NCBI GenBank assembly: GCA_037501455.1
Contig: CM074856.1
Location: 51,055,001-51,119,000 of the forward strand
Reading direction: 5' to 3'
DNA length: 64,000 bases
DNA from: Lantana camara
Taxonomy: Eukaryota; Streptophyta; Magnoliopsida; Lamiales; Verbenaceae
The number at the start of each line of letters is the position of its first letter. Position 1 is the stretch's first letter. The notes beneath the pieces were generated by a model. It made no database searches and had not been told where the DNA came from. It saw nothing but the letters and a program-made list of their open reading frames with translations. A program made the translations under genes and the position numbers. Below are positions 22,906-33,846 of the stretch, piece by piece.

Positions 22906-23076
22906 CCAGAGATACTAGGGATCTAATCAAATCCCGTAATCTTTGTGTAAATATCCGTTTTCCTTATTTAGCGTAATTCTCTATATTATATACATGTATT
23001 GTATCTTGTATTGATAGATAGAAAGTGAGTAATAAAGAAAAACCCTTCCCAACCATGGTGTTCATAACTTGCAACA
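22900..23076 (+). repeat. Copia 3-prime LTR, 177 bp
   Basis: It has the same length and, by eye, the same sequence as the 5-prime LTR. CAAAC follows it (23077-23081). Confidence 0.95.
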
Positions 23077-23989
23077 CAAACAGCCAAATACCTAAATGTT
23101 GCTTTAGTGATTGGTGAAGGTGGCATATGGGAGTTGCAAGGTTTGAAAACTTGTCTCCCCCAAGATGTGATCACCAAAGGGGAAATTGAAAAAACAAGAT
23201 AACAATTAACACCAACTAGTATTTTTGGAATATTTTCTTTTTTCGACGACATAACAAGCTACTAACTCCAAAAATTTGACATTTTCAAGAAAAACCACGC
23301 CCAAAACTGCTTATGTGAGCAGGAAAAAAGTTTACGATTATTATTTATGATGTGGATTATATATTAACATTGCCACATCATTGCTTCAGTGATCTCTCCT
23401 CTCTACTATACCTTATTATTTATAGCAAGCCCTCTCTTTTAGTAAGCTATTTTGCTCTATTTTGTGATTTGATCTCTCCTCTCTACTATACCTTTCTTTT
23501 AGGAAGATATTTTGCTCTTTTAAGAATCTAGATTTATTCCAGATTCGCTCTATCTTCTTCTATTTGTTATTTGTTGAATACTTCATGAAGACTTAGGTTT
23601 TATTACGGCTTTTCCATTGAACTAGTTCGCCTTTTAACGGGTGAATTGGCGTCATTTGAAACCGAATTGCGCCGTCGTGTTGGGCCTTTGGATATGATCC
23701 CAACATAAATACATATATATATATATATTTTGAGATCAATATACAAAAATTATAACTTTTTGTAAAGCATAACCTAAGACATAATTATGTTTTTTAAACA
23801 CACGCATATCCAATCGGGATTCGAACTCGAAACATTGTCATGGAGAATGAACTCATTAACTATTTGGACCAACCTTGTTGGCTAACCCAAGACATGATTA
23901 ACAATATTATCCATCATTAAATATTTAAAGAAAAAGCGTCATTTTCAGAAAGAAATTATATATTTTGTCATTATATAAATTCATCTATA
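23077..23989. other. LINE relic continuation, then intergenic sequence
   Basis: 23085-23200 continues the LINE relic on the plus strand (WELQGLKTCLPQDVI followed by a stop). The rest to 23989 has no gene. A short imperfect direct repeat beginning GATCTCTCCTCTCTACTATA occurs at about 23390 and 23470. Confidence 0.5.
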
Positions 23990-24542
23990 GAGTTATTTAC
24001 ACCATACCCCCTGTGTTAAATGAAATGGGCAAAAAAAACCCTGTATTACAAAAATTAGCATAGGAAACCCTGTGTTTTCAAAATATTAGCATGCCGAACC
24101 TTGAAAATTTCTGATGTTGATAGAATACTAATTTTCTCTATTCATTGGATGCGAAATAACTAATTTACCCTTTTATATTCTGATATACATCATCTCAAAT
24201 CTCTCTATATTGTTTAATATTTTTTTATATGCACCGAAACCCCCCTTTTTTTATATGCATCGACCCCTGTACAAAATTAAAATTACATGGAGAACCGGAT
24301 AAAAAAAGTATAAAAAAGGGTATATAGAGTGATGCGAGATGATCTATATCAGAATATAAAAGGTTAAATTAGTTATTTCGCATCCAATGAATGGAAAAAA
24401 TTAGTGTTTTACCAATACCAGAAATTTTCAGGGTTCGACATGCAAATATTTTGAAAACACAGGGTTTTCTGTGTTAATTTTTGTAACACAGGGTTTTTTT
24501 TGCCCATTTCACTTAATAGAGGGGGTATGGTGTAAATAACTC
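23990..24542. mobile_element. Hairpin element (family C), 553 bp, 10-bp TSD
   Basis: The arms GAGTTATTTACACCATACCCC (left) and its complement (right) pair over roughly 200 bp each around a loop near 24230-24290. TTCATCTATA flanks both ends (23980-23989 and 24543-24552), a perfect 10-bp duplication. It is unrelated in sequence to families A and B but has the same architecture. No coding capacity. Confidence 0.85.
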
Positions 24543-24552
24543 TTCATCTATA

Positions 24553-25684
24553 TATATATATATATATGAAAGTAAGTATAAAAATATATTCAACTCAAAT
24601 AAGTTAAAGATACATATAGAAACGGATGAATTACACATTGAATTATTTTTTAGAGCAGAATTATTTTTGAGCCTTAAATTATTTCTAGTTGCTAGTAAAA
24701 TATAATATTTTCCAGTATTCCCTGGCGGCCGGGCCTTCGCGAACGATTTATATTATGATTTTAAAATTTATTTATTGTGACAATGCATAAAAAACAAAAA
24801 AAATATACTCTTTATTATTAAAGTTCAAGTAATCCGCAATTACACTAACTTAAGATTATGACAAAAATTTTCGTGTGCCAAATCAAACAACAATGATATT
24901 TACCGGAAAGCTCTCGCCGATACATCCAAACCCGTCTCAGCATAAAAATGTAATTTAATTACCTCAAAAATTACCTTAAATTTTAGGTTCAAAGCTGGAG
25001 TGTCAAAGCAAAATTCCCAAACGGGGCAACAAAGTCCGGTGTATTCTGTGTTGTAATTTGGAAGTATAATTTTGATATTGGGTGAATGGATGTTGGAATC
25101 TGGAAGTATAATTTTGATATTGGGTGAATGGAATGAAAAATTAGATAGTAGTAATGAATGAATATTGGGCTTGGAAGTTTTTGAAGGACTTGGAATATTG
25201 AGGGCTGGTATAGAGATAATGGGAATAAATTAATGAAGAAGGAATAGTTTTTGGAGGAGGATTTAAAAGAGAATTTAGTGGAATTTGATTTGAATAAAAT
25301 TCATCATTCCATTACCACAAATAGAAGAGATTACATGTATTTATATTGGATCAACCGACTTCATCAAGGTCGGTTAATTAATGCAAGAGATTACATGTAT
25401 TTATATATTGGATGAACCGATTTCATCAAGGTCGGTTAATTAATGCAACTTGCATATCTAAATAATTCTATAATTATCTTGCTAATTAACGTGTGTGGTC
25501 AACTTGTCTCGTGCTAGTGTTTTCGTAAGATTCATATAAGATGCCTAGTATTCTGGAATCGCTTGAAGTTGTTTTGAGCTACATGGTAGGAAGTGCTAAA
25601 AAAATTTGAAAACTTGAATTTTTTGTTATTAACCAGCAACTTTATTTTGTACTCTAATATTATACATGATAATAGAATTAGATA
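24553..25684. other. Intergenic sequence 3-prime of the F-box pseudogene
   Basis: No gene is seen. Two local tandem repeats are present: a unit of about 45 bp (GGAAGTATAATTTTGATATT) duplicated at about 25058-25136, and a 60-bp unit duplicated at 25325-25446. Confidence 0.6.
25325..25446. repeat. 60-bp tandem duplication
   Basis: Two adjacent copies beginning AGAGATTACATGTATTTATA and ending GGTCGGTTAATTAATGCAA. Copy 2 has a 2-bp insertion and a few substitutions. Confidence 0.85.
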
Positions 25685-26906
25685 CTATATAAAAGCCCTA
25701 ATTAAATTTACCGAATGGGGACTTTCTCGCAAATGATCGAGTAACAAAATCCCCTCTTTGTCGCCGCCGATCAAGGAAAGAGACTCTTTCTTGATTCGAA
25801 TGATCGGAACGACATGTGGAATACGATCCGTTTCCAGAATTGTTGTTAGCTTGAATTGATGATGATTGGCATCATAGTCATAGATAAAGCACTTTCGGCG
25901 TTCTTCTCCTCGTTCATTTATTTTCTCCAAAACTATTTGACCGTCCTTGGTGATGTTGACGACGAACGACGAATTTGGAATATCAAACGATGATTTTGAG
26001 CAGTCCACGATGTGGATTCCTCGTTCCACAACCATACTATCACGGTACCACTCCTATCACAAGGTTGTAAAGCAAGCATATCACCACCGAACAGCGCAAG
26101 CGTATCACAACCGAACACCGCAAGCAGCCACCAGCGCCTGTTCGGCCAGTTACTCGACGGCAGCGCTACCTCACTGAACACTTTCTCATCCAAATCGAAT
26201 CTCATGATCGTTGCTTTCCAGTTCGCCTCTCGTGACCTAGCCAGAAAGTATATAGATCCTTTGAGGCAAACATTCGTAGAATAATAAATATCTTCCCAGA
26301 ACGGCGGCGGGTCGTCACCACAACATCGTTCGATTAATGTCCACCTATCCTCCACCAACGAATACATCTCCACTTGATGAGACCAACGGCTTCCGACAGT
26401 CATGAATCCTATCTTCAATATCCTGTAATCACCACTCTGCACGGCGAAGCCAAATCCTAGGGCAACCGTGTAATTAGGCGCCAGTGCTCCTGATCTCTGA
26501 TTCTTTTCAGAATTCCAACCAAAGGGTTCCATACAAAGCACCAATTATGGTCCTTTTCTGACCTGATCAAGATTAAGCCGTTGCAGTACCCGGCTATTAC
26601 AGACCTGTTCAATGGGAGGACGAAACGGGAGTTCTTCCGATTGTCCCTTTCATCCAACACGGTGAAGATTGTTTGCGAATCGTTTTCGTTTAAAGGAGGA
26701 CTCATGTAAACAAGATAAGAAGAATTACCATTATACGTCTGGTGATGCTCTGAAACGAACTTGGGGGTTCTGAGCAAAGAGTTCCATGTTTTGGAGACGC
26801 AGGAGAACCTCAACAGACTCTTTATGGGTAGTCTTGCAAGTATTGAGATTGTGATGTCGTTGGGAACATACTTCCGCGCCGGCCTATGATCTGAGTTACT
26901 ACTCAT
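25685..26906 (-). pseudogene. F-box protein gene (F-box-associated domain type), two frameshifts
   Basis: The ATG at 26906 opens a typical plant F-box at residues 14-55 (NDITISILARLPIKSLLRFSCVSKTW), the domain that binds SKP1 in SCF ubiquitin ligases. The downstream substrate-recognition part continues in other frames: WNPLVGILK in the first frame passes to ALAPNYTVALGFGF in a second (25933-26544) at about 26490-26520, and then to SFVVNITKDGQIV in a third (25685-26035) between 25933 and 26035. Together they give about 400 residues, the normal length for the family, and no splice sites fit the breaks. So the gene most likely carries two small indels, unless the assembly has errors. It has no partner genes. 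The upstream DNA is duplicated at 27850. Confidence 0.8.
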
Positions 26907-26934
26907 GGCGGCTGTTTCTGTTTCTCAATCTTGA

Positions 26935-27850
26935 AAGTGGAAGAGGGATAACTTAATCCTAATTCCTAGCCAACTTTATCGAGACTTCATCAAAAAGAGA
27001 CTTAATCTATGAAAACTGTAGGATTTTAGATGAAGATTAAGTCGTGTGGGCCGAGGACAATTAATCTCAAATATCAAATGGTATTAACTACTAGATCACA
27101 TTAAATGGTCTAATGGGGCCTATTCCCTATCAATTACTTTCTTTTTTTTTTTTTTGGTCCTAAACGGAGCAAAACCCACGAAGGGGTTACGGACCTCTAA
27201 CCGTACTCGTCACTTCCTTCCATCCTGGGCGCCTCTATGACAACCAATCTCTCCCCAAGAGCGTGCCCTCTTCTCGCAAATCTATCCGCGCTCTCATTCC
27301 TTGGGACGTGTCTAAGAACCGTCTCCCAAGGTTTCCCCAACAGAGACCGGCAATCAATGATTCCAGGAGCCAAGATTTGACATGGAGTGGGCTAAAATTA
27401 AAATATCAAAAATAAAGAGGATAAAATTTTTAATTGGAAAACAAAATTATAAATATTCTAAAAATATATATTAAAATTTAAAATTTTCAAAATTTCAGGG
27501 GGTAGGGGCATCCCATGCCACCTTGGCTCCGTCCATGTTTGTTTCATAGTTTTTTTATTTTTTTCATTGAAGCGACTTGTACATAATATTTGATTCATAA
27601 ATCTTTCATTGGCATAGCCAATTGATGATGGTTTGTATGATCAAATTGTAGAGTGAGTTACCTTCATTAGATCAATAGTTAGCTTCATTTGTAATAAATT
27701 ACATTCAACTACTTTCAAATTTGACCTAATTACACCTCAATTATCATGTAATTTCTAAAATTTATATTTTGTTTAGAATCTCTGACATCCTTAATCTTCT
27801 GTTAGTTTGATCAGTTATCCTTCACAAATTCCAAAAAATATAGAGAGACC
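26935..27850. repeat. F-box upstream segment, tandem copy 1
   Basis: The block from AACTTAATCCTAATTCC through AATTAATCTCAAATATCAAA and TTAACTACTAGATCACATTAAATGG recurs, diverged, in copy 2 (27851-27951, 43048-43073, 57556-57930). In copy 1 it is interrupted by LINE and other repeat sequence (27141-27540) and ends at 27843-27850, inside what in copy 2 is the apex of a hairpin. As it lies just upstream of the F-box ATG, it should include that gene's former promoter. Confidence 0.8.
27141..27370 (-). pseudogene. 5-prime-truncated LINE: RNase H tail with poly(A)
   Basis: The minus strand encodes a LINE-type RNase H end (ETVLRHVPRNESADRFAR) followed by a 3-prime tail. The plus-strand T run at about 27142-27158 is the poly(A) end. 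This fits target-primed insertion of a truncated LINE. Positions 27371-27540 contain another short repeat with the words AGGGGCATCCC and CTTGGCTCCGTCCATG. Confidence 0.6.
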
Positions 27851-27951
27851 CAACTTAATCCTAATCCAACTTCATAAAAAAGAGACATAATCTATCATGA
27901 GTGTAGGGTTTTAGTTGGGACTAAGATTAAGTCGTGTGGGACAAGGATAAT
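27851..27951. repeat. F-box upstream segment, tandem copy 2 (first piece)
   Basis: It aligns with 26940-27055 (shared CTTAATCCTAA, AGAGACATAATCTAT against AGAGACTTAATCTAT, GATTAAGTCGTGTGGG). The copy continues after the CACTA element at 43048 and after the Tat element at 57556. Copy 1 therefore acts as an empty-site reference for both insertions. Confidence 0.8.
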
Positions 27952-28223
27952 CACTATAAGAAAATACGCACGACTACGACTCGTTGAAATGTCATCGACA
28001 ATCCCAACGGAACTCCAACAGCATTCTGACAGGGTTTGACATTTTTTATAAAAAATAAAAAATAAATATTTTCGATAGAATTTCCTTAGAAATTCTGTCG
28101 ATTTTGCTAAAATATAAAATACAAAAATTAAATTAAATATGTCTGACGAGATTCAAACGAGAATCACTGTCAATTTTTTTAAAATAAAAATTAAAGTATG
28201 GCTGATGGGAGTCAAATGTGAAT

Positions 28224-28653
28224 GGTGAATTTCTAAAATTAGTGTTTTTTTTTTTGTGTAGTTTAATTTTGGTGTACTTTGGAGGTGTATTGCAATTTTG
28301 GGGTTTTTCGCTTTTGGAAAATGCGGAATCACTGTAGTGAATAGTGATTCCGCTTTTGGCAAAAGCGGAATCACCCTAGTGAATAGTGGTTCCGTTTTTG
28401 CCAAAAGCGGATATATCAAAAAAAATTATGATTGTATCTTACGATCACAAATTTTTTTTGATATATCCGCTTTTAGCGAAAGCGGAATCTCTATTCACTA
28501 GGGTGATTCCGCTTTTGCCAAAAGCGGAATCACTATTCACTACAGTGATTCCGCCTTTACCAAAAGCGGAAAACCCCAAAATTGCAATACACCTCCAAAG
28601 TACACCAAAGTTAAAATACACATTAAAAAACACACTATTTTTAGAAATTCATC
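28224..28653. mobile_element. Hairpin element (family F), 430 bp, nested palindromes, 9-bp TSD
   Basis: The arms are nearly perfect complements around a short loop near 28425-28450. Each arm itself contains smaller palindromes built from GATTCCGCTTTTG and CAAAAGCGGAATC, separated by ACTATTCACTA-type spacers. AATGTGAAT flanks both ends (28215-28223 and 28654-28662). Frames across it on either strand are by-products of the repeat. Confidence 0.88.
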
Positions 28654-29130
28654 AATGTGAATCCTATCAATTTTTTATAATATAAAACTTTAAAATTAAA
28701 ATTAAATACGTCTGACGGATTCCAACGGAAATCTCTATCGGTTTTTTCAAAATATAATTTTTAAAAATAAAAATTAAGTATGACTTACAAGAGTTTGATG
28801 GAAATCTCGTTGGGTTTTTATAATATAAAATTTTAAAATAAAAATTAAATACGTCCGATGAGAATTCCGCCAATTTTTTTAAAATTTAAAATTTAAAAAT
28901 AAAAGTTAAATATGTCTGACAGTATTCCGACAGAAATTTCATCTATTTTTTTAACTATAAAATTTAAAAATGAAAATTAAATATGTTCCATTGAATTCCC
29001 GCAAATCCGGTTGGCCAAAAATAATATTAAAGATTCGGCCCCATTTATTATTTTTCAAGATATAAAATAAAAGATAAAAATTAAATAATTTTTTAAATAA
29101 TTCCGGGATCTAGTCGGTTAGTTAAATAAA

Positions 29131-29475
29131 TTTTTAGTTTGCTCCCAGGTCTAAAAAAATTTTAGTTCACTCCCCAATTCATATGCATAATTTGAGTTAG
29201 CTCCCCAATTTTGGGGGCAAATATCACATATGACTATTTAGATACACCATATGACGAATTAGGTACACGATTATGCATGTTTAATAAAACTCAAGAATCG
29301 TGTACCTAAATCGTCATATGGTGTATCTAAATCGTCATATGTGGTATCTACCCCCAAAATTGGGGAGCTAACTCAAATTATGCATGTGAATTAGAGAGTG
29401 AACTAAAATTTTTTTAGATTTGGGGAGCAAACTAAAAATTGATTATACAATTGGGGAGTTTTCTCAAATTATCCC
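29131..29475. mobile_element. Hairpin element (family D), 345 bp, left end trimmed
   Basis: Left arm TTTTTAGTTTGCTCCC... pairs with right arm ...GGGGAGCAAACTAAAAA. The right arm extends about 35 bp further (to ATCCC) than the left. TTAAATAAA flanks the element (29122-29130 and 29476-29484), consistent with a 9-bp duplication and loss of the outer left terminus. Confidence 0.7.
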
Positions 29476-29569
29476 TTAAATAAAAAAGTTAAAATAGATT
29501 TTAAATAATATAATTTTTGAAATGAAAATAAAAATAAAAAAAAATAAAATTCCCGTCGGCAAGTAACGT

Positions 29570-31854
29570 TCAATTAAAAGATTAGGGCAAAAATCCCAGA
29601 GTCCCGCTTCGCCCAATTTCTCTCCGTCTCTGCCCAAATCACCCACTCCGGCGACCTTCGCCTCTGCCAGCCTCCGCCGGCGTCCTCCTGCGCCGCCTCC
29701 GCCTCCGTCTTCGCCCGACTGCGTTCTCCGCCGACTGCTTCTCTCTCCTCACCCGCTGTCGTCTCCTCCGCCGGCCCCTACTCAGCCCAGGTTTCTCTCT
29801 CACTCCCCCGTCTATTATGCTGTTTGATTTTTAGAGTAGATTTTTTATTTTTGAATTTTAGAGCAGATTTTAGAGTAGGTTTGATTAACTTGCCTGAGTT
29901 CCTTATTTTACGTGTCCTGCTAAACCATATTAAGGCTCAATATCAATTTTATTTGTCTCTGGAGAACTAACGTAGCTGATCGTCTTGGATGGATGGGAAT
30001 TGGGATAACCATTGGAAAAGATTTGGAGATGAAGATCAGATAGTATTGGATGTGGAATTACTTCTTTAGTGAGGTGTTTGATAATTTCGTGGGGTCAAGA
30101 GATTGGCAAGATGGTTATTGTTTCTGTTTAAAAATTTTAAAATTTTCTGACCTTTAAGGCCTTTAGAGAGAGTGTTTCTGTTTCTGACCTTTAGTGATAT
30201 GTGAATTTTTCGACTTATTGTCTGTTGTCTGCTTGGATTTTTCATCTAAACCTTGAAGTATTCTATTGAGAATGAAAAGGAAATACGGTAAATAGCATAA
30301 TTGTATTGGTTTTTAGTGACCTGAAATTGTCTCTTTAAGAAAAATGAAGTGCCATGTGATGAACTTATTCGAATTCCCTTGTATCTAACATTGATACTGG
30401 AAGTGGTTTATATAGCTGATGACTTTATGATAAAACCAATTGTGAAGTAGATTAATGCCCTAATACACTAACAAGCTTCATATTTCATTTTGTAAATTGG
30501 ATCTTTTTGGATGATGGTATTAGTTATTGTTTAAAAGAAAGATCCATTTGAGATGCAGAGTGAGTTTGGTTTCTACTTCTATTCTTTATAAGAGGTTATT
30601 AATTTGTAAAATGCAGAATATATTATGAGGGATAACTGCCAGTAACACACATTCCAGTCATGAATAATCAGAGTTGATTTCTTGACTGCACACCAGAACT
30701 CTATTGGTTGTTTCTCCATTATGGCGAAGAGCTCCTGATACCATATATGGATATGGTCTATAATATAACCTATTACTAAAAAAAAAAAAAATGTAAAACC
30801 AATTTTAACTTTATTTTTCAATTTAGTACTTATTTTTTGAGTAAATTAATACCTATTAGTACTATTTTTTGAGTAAATTACATGTACTTATTTTTACATG
30901 TTATGCTTTAATTACCTAATTGGATCCAATGATGGTAAGCCTCTTGCATTTTAAGTAGGAGGCTTTTTTGTTGAGAGACATGTCTTACAGTTCTTTTCGC
31001 ATATATATTTGTAAATTTTTGCACTGATCAATCAGTCTACAGTTTCAATTTTTGTTTTAAAATGTATGTCTTACATAGTTTCGTTTTTTGTTCTGTTGTT
31101 TCGTGGACTGTGATGAATGTGTTGATGTTTTTGGTTGCAGAACCCGTCTGATAAGAGGGAGATATTTTGTGATGTCGAAGCTCAAGAAACTATTTGATGG
31201 AAAGGATAATGTGGGTTTCTTGAGATTGGTAAGCTGCCTTCCCCTCATTTTGTTGCTAGGTAAGAAGTTGATATAATAATGTATAATGCAGTAGTTATAA
31301 CTACTTTAAATGTACCGATTCTGGACTATTACTTATTTTCTTTTGTTTTTTCCATTTCGAGGTTAGATTAGAGCTTTTGACGAGTTGAGGAAGATTTTGT
31401 TACAACTTGATTTCAAGCAATTGCATAGTACAAGTTTCAGCTGCTTTAGTTCCTCTTGAGGTATACCTCCTTATGCTTAGCATTTTATCTTGTCCTGAAT
31501 GTATGTCGATCTGTTGTGACTTATATTTTGTATGTGCAATCTAAGAAAAAGAAAAGGAAACATAGAAAAATAATTGCATATATCAGGTAGCAATTGGTGA
31601 TATGAGTTGAAATTTGGGACAAATAGTTGTTTGGAAAGGAACACTTTCTTGAATCCTCCCTGTGCTTAGACTTCATCTTAGTATATAATACGAAAGAAGA
31701 ATCATAATTAACAACTCTACTCTAACAACCCAACTTTAACGTTCCATGCATAACAACTAGAAGAGTAAAGAAGAGCAAAGAAGAAATTCATCTATTTTAT
31801 TTACCATTCCGTAGTTTAACATTTGATTAATTCATCTATTTTATTTACATATAG
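29570..31854 (+). other. CACTA promoter, untranslated exons and introns
   Basis: A C-rich leader (29580-29790: TCCGCCGGCGTCCTCC) ends near CAG/GTTTCTCTC. Later exon-like pieces are bounded by TTGCAG at 31140 and GTAAGC at 31229, and another ends before GTATAC at 31460. No long open frame occurs. In plant CACTA genes long 5-prime leaders and introns are common. Exon borders here are guesses from splice words. Confidence 0.45.
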
Positions 31855-32242
31855 ATGAATATTCCCGAAGATAGACTTTGGATGTATAATAGGACTCACC
31901 CTAATCGTGGAGGCACTAGACCTGAATATATTCGGGGGGTTGAGACTTTCATCCAATATGCAAGCACGTTGTATCCGTTCATAGCTAAGGGAAAAATTCG
32001 ATGTCCGTGCCTTAAGTGTCTAAGAAAATACGACTACAGACTGCTTGATGAAGTGAGAATTGTATAGACATGGTTTCAAACCGAATTACTAGTACTGGAC
32101 GGATCATGGCGAGGTAGAACCGTCTTTCCAGCATGCAACTTCTAATTCCCAGAATGTGGTTCAAGATAAGGGATATGTGAGGCGTGAAGATAAGCGAAAA
32201 GCTGTTGAAGATTGGAAGGAGCGAGCGACAAGTGACACTGTT
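31855..32242 (+). pseudogene. CACTA transposase-associated domain, frameshifted
   Basis: ATG at 31855 directly follows an ATATAG acceptor-like site. Residues 8-60 match the plant transposase-associated domain: LWMYNRTHP..., YIRGVETFIQYA, then the cysteine motif IRCPCLKC. A frameshift near 32055 moves the continuation (YRHGFKPNY, YWTDHGEVEPSF) to another frame, which also has a stop. GTAAGT at 32242 is a plausible donor joining to 32338. The catalytic DDE-type core expected next in a full CACTA protein is absent. Confidence 0.7.
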
Positions 32243-32337
32243 GTAAGTTATTTATAATTTTTTTTAATTAATTACATTATAAAATTATTGTATGTTGTTT
32301 TTTAAATTAATACGTATGTATATATATATATATATAG

Positions 32338-32595
32338 TTGAAGCTGGTCGCTCAACAAGAACAATGCCTATTGGAGGATCTGGATAGTCGTGTGCTTGAC
32401 AGTGTAGAGTTGCGAATTGTAGCTGTTGGGGGACGTGATAAGAAAGATCGGATTCTCGGGTTGAACCACATGTCAAGGAGAAAGAATGTAGGATCTTCAA
32501 CATTATCAGATCACACTTCAGGCTTTCCATCATCTCAAAGTGGTCCCCACATGACAAATGAGCAACGTACTCAGGCGTTGAGTAATATGTCAGGT
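32338..32595 (+). pseudogene. CACTA protein C-terminal exon fragment
   Basis: It opens after TATATATAG and encodes LEDLDSRVLDSVELRIVAVGG followed by RDKKDRILGLN, a segment that resembles the C-terminal (GGRDKKGR-V-GLG) portion of plant CACTA proteins. It ends at a GTGAGC donor-like site at 32596. The next coding exon may be the acidic one near 41090-41179, now about 8.5 kb away because of insertions. Confidence 0.5.
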
Positions 32596-33470
32596 GAGCT
32601 TACCTTTTCAGTAATCTGGTCTTTTATGTTTCGGGTTTGGCTTGAACTCGTCATATGATTAATATATGAAAAGAGCTGTCAAAAAGTGAGCCTTTTGATT
32701 TGATTATTGGAGACCCTTTTGAAGTTTATGGTTCATGATTATTTAATTGGCATAACCATTATGCATGGAGGAGCTAACTGGTTGAGCGAAATGACGTCGG
32801 AATATTGACTAAAAAATAAGCTATATTACCAAACAGGAGACTAATTAACCCTATAAAAAAAAGTACCAACTTAATGAAGATGTAGTAATTCGTTCCTTTT
32901 CTAATATAATAATAATTTGATATATAGTGTAATAACATTAATTTGTAAGAGTTTGCAGGAGTTGGCTATGCTAGAATATTGTTTGTTTTGACTTTTGATT
33001 AAAATTGTAAGAAGAAGAAGCAAAGTAGGAAAGAACATTAAAAACAATGTTGACAGTTAACAGAAGTAGTTAGAAGAAGGAAACAGTTAGGCTGCTGAAT
33101 GCACCAACAATTCTTAACTTCAAACCTAATAAACCAACACCCGAACTTGAACCCCCTTCCTATCCAAATATATCTTGCTTCTGACACCACCAACTACTCA
33201 AATACGCATCCACCATATCAACCTTCCATCACTAACTGGTTGAGTGATCTGTAAGTTCTATGGTTAATGTTTGTAATTTAATTAGTTGAAAAGTGAGCTT
33301 TTAGATTAGATTCTTGGATACCCTTTTGAAGTTTTTATGTAAATTATGTTTATTTCTTCCATTAATGTTTATGCATGAGGTGGCTGATTGGTCGAGTGAT
33401 TGTTTTCTATTCTTAATGTCATTAATCTAATAGATGAGGTAGCTGATGGTTGAGTGATCATTTTCCATTA
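32596..33470. other. CACTA intron sequence, no gene
   Basis: AT-rich intron-like DNA with a loosely repeated theme (GGTTGAGTGATC, GACCCTTTTGAAGTTTATG, AGTGAGCTTTT) at about 32680-32800, 33235-33360 and 33430. TTTTCCATTA at 33461-33470 is the left target duplication of the next element. Confidence 0.5.
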
Positions 33471-33846
33471 GGGCAAATTACATTTAGGTACCCTGAGGTT
33501 TGTCCTAATTACAAATCAATCCCTCTTGTTTCGAAAATTAGATACAGGTCCCTAAAAACACTGTTTCATTTGAGGTCCCTGGACGTCGTTAGGGTTCCGT
33601 TAATTTTGACATCTGAATTTTCAAAAAATATTACAAAAAAGTCCCTGAACTATGAATTTTCTTACAAAACGACCCATTAACTAAATCACATCAACAATGT
33701 AGTCCTGTCAAATTTAACGGAACCCTAACAGCGTCCAGGGACCTCAAATGAAACAGTGTTTTTAGGGACCTGTATGTAATTTTCGAAACAAGAGGGACTA
33801 ATTTGTAATTAGGGTAAACCTCAGGGTACCTAAATATAAATTGCCC
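33471..33846. mobile_element. Hairpin element (family B), 376 bp, 10-bp TSD
   Basis: GGGCAAATTACATTTAGG at the left pairs with the complement ending AATTGCCC at the right. TTTTCCATTA flanks both ends (33461-33470 and 33847-33856). It shares termini and inner words with the split element at 17934-20116. The predicted open frame 33450-33680 is only a reading through the arm. Confidence 0.9.

Larger units (their letters stand above)
20594..23076 (+). mobile_element. Internally deleted Ty1/Copia retrotransposon, 2.48 kb
   Basis: The element is complete at its edges: LTRs, CAAAC target duplication, tRNA primer site, one long frame and a polypurine tract. Inside it lacks the gag core, the whole integrase and the N-terminal half of reverse transcriptase, so it cannot be autonomous. 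Indistinguishable LTRs imply a recent insertion, hence mobilisation in trans by a full-length relative. It lies inside a LINE relic. Confidence 0.92.
27952..29560. repeat. CACTA left subterminal repeat zone
   Basis: Repeated words of the type GACGAGATTCAAACGAGAAT, GACGGATTCCAACGGAAAT and GACAGTATTCCGACAGAAAT are each followed by an AT-rich AAATATAAAATTAAAATTAAATA spacer. Such arrays bind the TNPA-type protein in En/Spm. Two hairpin elements are inserted here. Confidence 0.75.

Noticed and set aside
28153..28685. Four overlapping frames with repeated PLLAKTE/LPKAES words as a repeat protein
   Set aside because: They are translations of the nested palindrome; the repeat pattern comes from DNA inverted repeats.
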